From an uncultured Eubacteriales bacterium (GTDB taxonomy: Bacteria; Bacillota; Clostridia; Christensenellales; UBA1242), in NCBI GenBank assembly GCA_900556185.1, contig USNN01000064.1, positions 1 to 5,072 on the forward strand: DNA of 5,072 nt, written 5' to 3'. Shown piece after piece: positions 1-5,072 of this stretch. The first letter of the stretch is position 1. Each line of letters starts with the position of its first letter. The position numbers and the translations under genes were made by a program. Below the pieces are notes generated by a model. It was not told the DNA's origin and did no database searches. It worked only from the letters and a program-made list of their open reading frames with translations.

Positions 1-413
1 CGGAAGGTATCCGCTGCCGCTATTGTTACCGATTTTTTTTGTGCGGTGTATTTGGTGGCAAGTTTGCCAATGGTGGTAGTTTTGCCCACCCCGTTTACAC
101 CAACCACCATAATAACTAGCGGATAAGTGGCTTTGGGTGCGTCGGGCGTCTCTAAAATTTCGACTAGTATTTCTTTTAAAATTGCCTTGGCGTCTTCTAC
201 CTTTTTTGTCTTTTGCTTTTTGGCACGTTCGCGCATTTCTTCCGTCACTTCGGTTGCGGTTTCATGCGAGAAGTCTGCCGATATTAGCACGTATTCTAGT
301 TCTTCAAAAAATTCTTCGTCTAGTTCGTTCTTGCTAAACAAATATCCCATATTTTTGGCAATGGCATCTTTGGTTTTTGCAAGACCTTTAAATAGTTTGC
401 TAAATATTCCCAT
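1..413 (-). CDS. ftsY: FtsY, signal recognition particle receptor GTPase (N-terminal 137 residues; 3' end outside window)
   Basis: FtsY is the membrane-associated SRP receptor. Its NG GTPase pairs with Ffh to deliver ribosome-nascent chains to the Sec translocon. The visible part begins with a short basic amphipathic helix (MGIFSKLFKGLAKTK), the expected membrane-targeting segment. A helical N domain follows (residues about 25-95), then the G domain with strand PLVIMVVG and P-loop GVNGVGKTTT (105-114), and AAADTF (132-137) at the window edge, matching the ADTFR G2 motif. There is no long acidic A domain like that of E. coli, which fits a Gram-positive-type FtsY of roughly 300-330 residues, so well over half of the protein is missing. 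The N-domain segment usually written ADVGV reads ADFSH here (47-51). The ATG lies three bases after the smc stop, with AAAGGGA upstream. GC (about 42%) is somewhat above that of smc, but CTA leucine codons and frequent CTAG suggest native DNA. Assignment is very secure. Confidence 0.96.
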   Translation of the reverse strand, partial: MGIFSKLFKGLAKTKDAIAKNMGYLFSKNELDEEFFEELEYVLISADFSHETATEVTEEMRERAKKQKTKKVEDAKAILKEILVEILETPDAPKATYPLVIMVVGVNGVGKTTTIGKLATKYTAQKKSVTIAAADTF

Positions 414-416
414 TTG

Positions 417-3400
417 TTATTTCCCTTTTGTCGAATTTTTAAGCGCTTCGGAGAGTTGTACCGACACAATTTTTGACACCCCGCGTTCTTCCATGGTAAC
501 ACCATACAAACTATCTGCTAGTTCCATAGTTGGCTTACGGTGAGTTATTACTATAAATTGAGTATAGCCACTAAATCGTTTTAAATACTTAGCAAACCTT
601 TCTACATTAGCGTCATCTAACGCCGCTTCAATTTCGTCTAGAACGCAGAATGGCATTGGCTTTAACATAAGTATTGCAAACAATATTGCTATGGCTGTTA
701 AGGCTCTTTCACCACCCGATAGCAAGGTTATGTTTTGAAGTTTTTTGCCAGTTGGTTCGGCTTCTATCTCTATGCCACATTCTAGTGGGTTGGTTACATC
801 TGATAGCCTTAGTTCGGCTCTACCACCACCAAATAGTTCTCTAAATACGCCTTGGAAATTGGTGTTTATTTTGTTAAACTCGGTAACAAAAGTTCCTTCC
901 ATTTCTTTAGTTAGGCTATCTATAATGCCATTTAAGTCGGCAACCGCTTTTTCTAGGTCATCTCGCTGAACAGATAAATCATCATACCTTGCACTAACAT
1001 CCTTTAAGCCTTCTATTGCAGAAACATTTACATAACCTAGGCTATTAATTTGTTTTTTAATTTTTCCGCTTTCACTTAAACCTTCTTCTAGGGTTATGCC
1101 AAAAAGTTTAATTTCTTTAGCACTAGCATAGGTTAGCCCGTAGTCTTCCCATATTTTTTCTTGCAAGGTTTCTATGTCCGTATCTATTTTTAGTAGTGCA
1201 TTTTCTTCTTTAAACTTTTTTTCATTTACAAATGCAAGAGCCGAACTCATAAGAACCTTATCTTCACTTAATTTTGTAAGTTGTTGGTTTAGTGCCCTTT
1301 TATCTTCATCCGCTTTTGCTATTTCGTCTCTAACTTGTTGCAAGCTTAATATGCTTTGGTCGTATACTTTTTTATCTACCTTAGATGAAAACTCGGTTTC
1401 CATGGCTTGCAAGGCTGTTAAAATTTGTTGAAGTTCTAACTTTAATTGTCTTATTTCTTTTACGATTGTTTCTTTTTGGTCGTTTAGTTTTAACATCTGA
1501 CCATCTATAGAAACCATTTCACCTTCTAGCCCTGCCCGTTTTACCTTATTTTCGGTCAATCGGTTAACGATTTCGGTTTGAACTGATTTTTTAAGCATTA
1601 ATTCTGGGTCATTTATGCCAGCCACTGGTTGACCAGATGACAAACTATCACTAAATTTTTCGTATACGGCTAGTTTTTGATTAAGTTCGGCTAATTTACT
1701 GCTTAAGTCCGACCGTGTTTGTTTTGCTTTTTCTATAATTTGGTTTGCTTCGTCTATACCTGCGGTTAGTTTGGTTACAAACTCAGTTTCTTTTAGTTTT
1801 TTAGATGCAATTTCGTTTAATGCAGTTTCATAACCTTCCATTTTTTGGTTATATATTTCTCTTGAGCGTTTACATTTTAAAAGTTCTTCTTCTTTTTCTT
1901 CTTGCTCACGAGTAAGAGTATCTAGTTCCTCGGTTAATTCCTTAATTTCTCGTTCTCTGCCAAGCAAACTTACGGCTTGAACCTTTTTAGAACCACCCGA
2001 TAGCGTTCCGCTTGGTGTAATTACATCGCCATCTAGTGTAACTATTTTAAAACTATACCTTGTTTGCTTTGCAAGTGCCACCGCTGTATCCATATTTTTA
2101 ACTACAACAGTGTTACCAAGCAAATAGTCAAACACAATTTTATAACTATTATCAAACTCAACAAGTTCGCTTGCTATTCCATATACATTTGGGGTTCGGT
2201 TTATAACTTGCTTAAATTCTGGCTGAATAAACTTTGGTTTTAATGTGTTAAGTGGTAAAAATGTTGCTCTGCCTAAACTATGCTCTTTTAAGTATGCAAT
2301 AACTCGCTTTGCATCGTCTTCATTTTTGGTTACAACATTTTGAACGCTTGCACCAAGTGCCATATCTATAGCACTTTCATACATTTCGTCTACCTTCATT
2401 AATTTTGCAACTACGTTAATAAACGAGCCACCTAAACTAGCGTTGGTTTTGCTATCGGTTAATAGTTTTTTGATTGAGTTATTATAGCCCTCGTTTTCTT
2501 CTTGCATTGCCTTTAATAGTTTTATTTTACTATTATTGCTTGAAAACTTTGCTATGTATTCTTTTAATTCTTCTTCTATGGCACTTATTTTATATATAAG
2601 TCTTAAATTCTCTTGTTTCTCTAATTTTTGAGTATTAATAATTTCGTTTTCTTCTTTAATTAGTTCCGCTAGGGCATCATCGTGAACCTTTTTTTCGATT
2701 GATGCTGAAGACACCTTTTCGGAATTTAGTTTAACTTCTTCGTCTATTTCTTCTATTCTTGAAGACAAACTAATGGTTTCACTTTTTAAACTACCAATTT
2801 GTGCTTTGGTGTCACCAAGTTTGCCTAAGGTTTCTATTTGTTTAGAATTTTCTTCTAACTTGGTTCGCTCTAATGCTTCTATTTGGTCGTTTACAGCAGA
2901 AAGGTCCGCAGTGTCCTGATTTATTCTTTTTGTTAATTCTTCTAATTCTGCATTTTTAGATGCTTCTTCTTTAGATAAAACCGCTAGATTTTCTTCAGTG
3001 GTTTTTAATTGCTCTGTTTTAACGCCTAATTCTTTTGCTGTTCGTTCCTTGTTTTCGGTTAGAGTTGTAACCTTTTCTTGCAACAATCTAGACTCGCCTG
3101 CTTGTTTTTCTAGCCCTACGGTTAGTTCTAGTAGTGTATCTCGTAATTTGTCTATTTTTTCATCTATGTTTTGCAAGTTTACCGATGTATCGGTATAAGC
3201 CTGAACGCAGTCGTTAAATTCTTTTGTTTTAAGTTCTATTTCTTCTACAATACCATTTAATCTGTCTTGTATTTCTTGTTTTTTAGAAGCACTAGAATCA
3301 TACTGCAAGCAATAGTTGGTTGCGTCTAATAATTTTAATCTATCCCGTAATTCTAGATATTTTTTAGCGACTTCTGCTTGCTCTTTTAATGGTCCTAGTT

Positions 3401-4001
3401 GAAGTTCTAGTTCACCAATTATATCGTTTATACGGGTTAAATTTTCATTTGCGGTTGTAAGTTTTTTAACGCTTTCTGTCTTTCTATTCTTTAGTTTAGA
3501 TATGCCGGCAGCGTCTTCAAACACATTACGCCTTTCTTCTGGTTTTGCACTTAATAGTTCGTCTATTCTACCCTGACCAATAATATTATAACTATCTCTG
3601 CCAAGCCCCGAACCACGCAATAATTCGGTTATATCTTTTAGTCTGCATGGGGCTTTGTTTATGGCGTATTCGCTATCACCCGACCTATATAGTTTTCGGC
3701 TTAAACTAACTTCGTCATAATCTAGGTTAAATATTTTTTCGGTGTTATCAAAAACGAGTGTAACTTCACTAAATGATTGTGGTTTTCTTTTTTCAGTTCC
3801 GTTAAAGATAACATCTTGCATACTAGAACCACGAAGGGCTTTTGCACTTTGTTCACCAAGCACCCATCTTATAGAATCGGCAACATTACTCTTACCGCAC
3901 CCATTAGGGCCAACGATACCAGTAACACCATCGTTAAAATTAATTTGAACCTTATCTGCAAACGACTTGAAGCCGTATATCTCCATCTTTTTAAATTTCA
4001 T
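417..4001 (-). CDS. smc: Smc, chromosome segregation/condensation ATPase (complete, 1194 aa)
   Basis: This is the SMC subunit of bacterial condensin (Smc-ScpAB), a nucleoid-associated ABC-type ATPase that loops and resolves DNA for chromosome segregation. All family parts are present in order. The N-terminal head has GFKSF (10-14), Walker A GPNGCGKSN (31-39), the Q-loop region IGQGRIDELL (141-150) and KPEERRNVFEDAAGISK (153-169). A long coiled coil (about 170-515) leads to the hinge (about 520-672), which includes GRATFLPL (577-584) and DGDVITPSGTLSGGS (657-671). A second coiled coil (about 675-1035) returns to the C-terminal head: signature LSGGERAL (1094-1101), Walker B FCVLDEIEAALDD with catalytic Glu1123, and the H-loop His1154 in VITHR. 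Length is close to the 1186 residues of B. subtilis Smc. The first ATG is chosen because MKFKKMEIYGFKSF aligns without gaps to the B. subtilis N-terminus and has AAAGGTG seven bases upstream. The frame is uninterrupted. Minor variations are a Cys in Walker A, where Ser is common, and S526/N529 where the hinge often has glycines. Confidence 0.98.
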   Translation of the reverse strand: MKFKKMEIYGFKSFADKVQINFNDGVTGIVGPNGCGKSNVADSIRWVLGEQSAKALRGSSMQDVIFNGTEKRKPQSFSEVTLVFDNTEKIFNLDYDEVSLSRKLYRSGDSEYAINKAPCRLKDITELLRGSGLGRDSYNIIGQGRIDELLSAKPEERRNVFEDAAGISKLKNRKTESVKKLTTANENLTRINDIIGELELQLGPLKEQAEVAKKYLELRDRLKLLDATNYCLQYDSSASKKQEIQDRLNGIVEEIELKTKEFNDCVQAYTDTSVNLQNIDEKIDKLRDTLLELTVGLEKQAGESRLLQEKVTTLTENKERTAKELGVKTEQLKTTEENLAVLSKEEASKNAELEELTKRINQDTADLSAVNDQIEALERTKLEENSKQIETLGKLGDTKAQIGSLKSETISLSSRIEEIDEEVKLNSEKVSSASIEKKVHDDALAELIKEENEIINTQKLEKQENLRLIYKISAIEEELKEYIAKFSSNNSKIKLLKAMQEENEGYNNSIKKLLTDSKTNASLGGSFINVVAKLMKVDEMYESAIDMALGASVQNVVTKNEDDAKRVIAYLKEHSLGRATFLPLNTLKPKFIQPEFKQVINRTPNVYGIASELVEFDNSYKIVFDYLLGNTVVVKNMDTAVALAKQTRYSFKIVTLDGDVITPSGTLSGGSKKVQAVSLLGREREIKELTEELDTLTREQEEKEEELLKCKRSREIYNQKMEGYETALNEIASKKLKETEFVTKLTAGIDEANQIIEKAKQTRSDLSSKLAELNQKLAVYEKFSDSLSSGQPVAGINDPELMLKKSVQTEIVNRLTENKVKRAGLEGEMVSIDGQMLKLNDQKETIVKEIRQLKLELQQILTALQAMETEFSSKVDKKVYDQSILSLQQVRDEIAKADEDKRALNQQLTKLSEDKVLMSSALAFVNEKKFKEENALLKIDTDIETLQEKIWEDYGLTYASAKEIKLFGITLEEGLSESGKIKKQINSLGYVNVSAIEGLKDVSARYDDLSVQRDDLEKAVADLNGIIDSLTKEMEGTFVTEFNKINTNFQGVFRELFGGGRAELRLSDVTNPLECGIEIEAEPTGKKLQNITLLSGGERALTAIAILFAILMLKPMPFCVLDEIEAALDDANVERFAKYLKRFSGYTQFIVITHRKPTMELADSLYGVTMEERGVSKIVSVQLSEALKNSTKGK
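422..428 (-). promoter_or_regulatory. Shine-Dalgarno site of ftsY
   Basis: AAAGGGA on the minus strand lies eight bases before the ftsY ATG and is formed by the last codons of smc (ACA AAA GGG AAA before TAA). It is a moderate match to the consensus and is consistent with translation coupled to the end of smc. Confidence 0.65.
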
Positions 4002-4005
4002 TAGT

Positions 4006-4662
4006 TTACACCTTTTTTAGTTTTTCTATTGCCATACTTGCCGCATTTTTTTCGGCTATTTTTTTAGTTGAACCGGTGCCTTTGCCACAAACCACACCAT
4101 TTATTATAACGGTTGCTAAAAATGTTGGGTTATGGTCCGCACCAGACTTAGAACAAGTATACTTAATTTCACTATCGCTAAAATGTTCTTGCAAATATGA
4201 TTTACTATCGGCTAAAACCGATAAACTTTCCATTGTTTTTACTGTTTCACCAAACATTTTGGTTACAAACTTTTTAGCCTTATCCATTCCGCCATCTATG
4301 TATATACTTGCAATAATTGCTTCTATTAGGTCCGCTCGCATATTATCTGTTAGTGTTCCACAATACATCAAATAATCGCTAAGACCTGTGTTTATAGACA
4401 ACTTAGCAAGTGGTTCCATACTAACAATTCTACTTCTAAGTTTGCTTAAATCTCCCTCTTGATAATCTACATCAAAATAAATTTTTTCGCTTATAATTAC
4501 ACTTAATATAGTATCGCCAAAAAATTCTAGTCTTTCATTAGATTTAGAGTTTATTTTGTTTGCATAACTACTATGAGTGAACGCCGTTATAAGTAACGAT
4601 TTATCTTTATATTTATAGCCAATAATTTTTTCTATTTTTTTAATGGCTTCGTTATCTAACAT
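4006..4662 (-). CDS. rnc: Ribonuclease III (complete, 218 aa)
   Basis: RNase III is a dimeric Mg2+-dependent endonuclease that cleaves double-stranded RNA, in particular the 30S pre-rRNA stems, and also some mRNAs and antisense duplexes. The catalytic domain occupies about residues 5-148, with the signature NERLEFFGD (42-50) supplying Glu46 and Asp50. The second acidic pair is in RADLIEAIIASIYIDGG, Asp111 and Glu114, so all four metal-site acids are present (E. coli equivalents E41, D45, D114, E117). A double-stranded RNA-binding domain follows (about 152-217), with DHNPTF, a GKGTG loop and STKKIAEKNAA, the usual lysine-rich RNA-contacting helix. At 218 residues it is slightly shorter than E. 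coli (226) or B. subtilis (249) RNase III, but no domain is missing. The ATG has AGAAGGA seven bases upstream and lies four bases after the plsX stop; the stop is four bases before smc. The protein should be active. Identification is very secure. Confidence 0.97.
   Translation of the reverse strand: MLDNEAIKKIEKIIGYKYKDKSLLITAFTHSSYANKINSKSNERLEFFGDTILSVIISEKIYFDVDYQEGDLSKLRSRIVSMEPLAKLSINTGLSDYLMYCGTLTDNMRADLIEAIIASIYIDGGMDKAKKFVTKMFGETVKTMESLSVLADSKSYLQEHFSDSEIKYTCSKSGADHNPTFLATVIINGVVCGKGTGSTKKIAEKNAASMAIEKLKKV
4009..4015 (-). promoter_or_regulatory. Shine-Dalgarno site of smc
   Basis: AAAGGTG on the minus strand lies seven bases before the smc ATG and is made of the last codons of rnc (AAA AAG GTG before TAA). 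It decides for the first methionine of Smc rather than Met6. Confidence 0.75.
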
Positions 4663-4666
4663 AAGT

Positions 4667-4864
4667 CTATCCTTCTATTTGTTGATATTTTTTTAATTCT
4701 TCGCCAAGCTTTGTGGTAAAACCACTTAAATATATTTTTCTTGCTAAACTAATTGAACCAAATATTGCTTTGTTATCGCTACTGCCGTGGCTTTTAATTA
4801 CCACTCGCTTACACCCTAAAAATGGTGAACCACCAATAGCGTTATAATCTACTTTACTTTTTAA
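4667..4864 (-). pseudogene. plsX: PlsX (phosphate acyltransferase) C-terminal remnant, 5' part missing at a sequence junction
   Basis: PlsX converts acyl-ACP to acyl-phosphate, the acyl donor for PlsY in phosphatidic acid synthesis. Only the last 65 codons are present. They read from LKSKVDYNAIGGSPFLG through the conserved VVIKSHGSSDNKAIFGSI to the end KKYQQIEG and a TAG stop at 4667-4669. These match the family's C-terminal pattern (DY..YGGAPLLG then VIKSHGSS). Full-length PlsX is about 330 residues, so about four fifths is absent. Upstream of 4864 the sequence switches to unrelated, GC-richer DNA. The plsX frame stays open there to a TAA at 4964-4966 but has no ATG, GTG or TTG start, so this copy cannot make a functional PlsX as assembled. 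It precedes rnc by four bases, with the rnc Shine-Dalgarno in its final codons, as expected for the native operon. If the junction is an assembly error, this is simply a partial intact gene rather than a pseudogene. Family call is confident; status is uncertain. Confidence 0.85.
4670..4676 (-). promoter_or_regulatory. Shine-Dalgarno site of rnc
   Basis: AGAAGGA on the minus strand lies seven bases before the rnc ATG. It is formed by the last sense codons of plsX (GAA GGA) plus one base, immediately before the plsX TAG stop. It supports the chosen rnc start and suggests coupling to translation of plsX in the intact operon. Confidence 0.8.
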
Positions 4865-4876
4865 GTTTATTTCGGC
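4862..4876. other. Abrupt composition and homology junction between plsX and an AraC-family gene
   Basis: To the left, 4681-4860 is about 33% GC by hand count and encodes the conserved PlsX C-terminus. To the right, 4873-5072 is about 55% GC and encodes an AraC-family domain in a different frame of the same strand. PlsX-like residues can be traced back only to about 4864, and AraC-like coding ends with its stop at 4867-4869, so the join is placed to within roughly a dozen bases. No insertion-sequence terminus, inverted repeat, target duplication or tRNA attachment site is visible in the bases available. An assembly chimera is the likeliest cause; a genuine deletion or recombination is possible. 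Confidence 0.75.
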
Positions 4877-5072
4877 ACCTTGATTTCTTCCAGCTTTTTG
4901 CGGTACTGCAAAGGCGTGGCGTCGTATTCGGTGCGGAATACTTCGATGAAATAGCTCATGGAGTTAAAGCCACAGTCCATGGCAATGTCGAGCACGCGCA
5001 GATTTGTGGCGGTGAGCAGCTCCAGCGCGTGGCTTAAACGCACGCCGTTGATGAATTGCACCGGCGGTTTCA
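4867..5072 (-). CDS. AraC/XylS-family transcriptional regulator, C-terminal DNA-binding domain (5' end outside window)
   Basis: The reading frame enters from the right edge and ends at TAA (4867-4869), giving about 68 residues. The visible part is the second half of an AraC-type double helix-turn-helix domain: VRLSHALELL (first-subdomain helix), then NLRVLDIAMDCGFNSMSYFI with the hallmark IA..CGF..SYF pattern, then VFRTEYDATPLQYRK, matching the usual F(K)..G.TP..YR end. Such proteins bind promoter DNA with this domain and usually sense a small molecule through an N-terminal domain, which is not visible, so no ligand or target can be proposed. The GTG at 5059-5061 is not taken as the start because it would cut into the domain and the frame is open upstream to the window edge. 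GC is about 55%, with CTG, GCG and CGC codons, unlike the AT-rich operon beside it. This suggests DNA from another genome or genomic region. Confidence 0.85.
   Translation of the reverse strand, partial: KPPVQFINGVRLSHALELLTATNLRVLDIAMDCGFNSMSYFIEVFRTEYDATPLQYRKKLEEIKVPK

Noticed and set aside
1..413. ftsY as horizontally acquired because its GC (about 42%) exceeds that of smc
   Set aside because: It sits in the conserved operon position, with a three-base gap, and shares leucine CTA use and CTAG frequency with smc. The GC shift is plausibly explained by the amino-acid content and AT-rich coiled-coil codons of smc.
320..505. Minus-strand 61-codon frame spanning the smc-ftsY junction
   Set aside because: It overlaps both real genes in another frame and matches nothing recognisable.
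127..543. Plus-strand open frame of 138 codons across ftsY and the end of smc
   Set aside because: It lies antisense to two strongly supported genes, is serine/leucine-rich low-complexity as expected for the complement of coiled-coil and acidic codons, and has no recognisable domain.
1150..3500. Repetitive-looking TTCTTCT / TTTAGTT-rich stretches
   Set aside because: They are the complement of Glu/Lys/Leu codons in the Smc coiled coils; there is no regular spacing or exact unit that would make a tandem repeat or CRISPR array.
745..3948. Several plus-strand open frames of 66-85 codons within the smc span, and one of 99 codons within rnc (4076-4375)
   Set aside because: All are antisense shadows of smc or rnc, Ser/Phe/Leu-rich, with no family motif and no convincing ribosome-binding site.
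4867..5061. Complete small 64-residue protein starting at GTG 5061
   Set aside because: The frame is open to the window edge and the candidate start falls inside the AraC-type domain, so it is better read as the tail of a longer regulator.
4667..5072. A mobile element or integration event at the plsX/AraC junction
   Set aside because: I see no transposase, integrase, terminal inverted repeat, target-site duplication or tRNA end; only about 200 bases of the right-hand side are available, so it is not supported.

Overview
The window is mostly one tightly packed minus-strand operon of low-GC housekeeping genes. In transcription order (right to left) it reads: the C-terminal tail of plsX (phospholipid synthesis), rnc (RNase III), smc (chromosome condensation ATPase) and the first part of ftsY (signal-recognition-particle receptor GTPase). 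The order plsX, (acpP), rnc, smc, ftsY is typical of Firmicutes, especially Clostridia and Bacilli. Together with roughly one-third GC and heavy use of A/T-ending codons, it points to a low-GC Firmicute or relative, probably uncultured. I cannot name a genus.

Layout: 1-413 is ftsY (minus), cut by the left window edge just after the P-loop and the ADTF motif. 417-4001 is a complete 1194-residue smc (minus). 4006-4662 is a complete 218-residue rnc (minus). 4667-4864 is a 65-codon C-terminal remnant of plsX (minus) without a start. 4867-5072 is the C-terminal DNA-binding part of an AraC-family regulator (minus), running off the right edge. The three gene-to-gene gaps are only 3 to 4 bases. Each downstream gene takes its Shine-Dalgarno sequence from the last codons of the gene before it, so co-transcription and translational coupling are likely. 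There is no intergenic room for an internal promoter or terminator in bases 1-4669, and no gene on the plus strand.

The anomaly is at the right end. Within about a dozen bases near 4864-4876 the sequence switches from about 33% GC, clearly plsX, to about 55% GC with CTG/GCG/CGC-rich codons, encoding an unrelated AraC-type helix-turn-helix domain. The two genes are on the same strand but in different frames. All of PlsX upstream of its last ~65 residues is missing. I see no insertion-sequence end, inverted repeat or attachment site. The simplest explanation is an assembly (metagenome) chimera; a real recombination event is the alternative. If real, it would have destroyed plsX and placed rnc-smc-ftsY downstream of a regulator gene.

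I looked for an undescribed system and did not find one. Apart from the junction, this is a conserved core operon.
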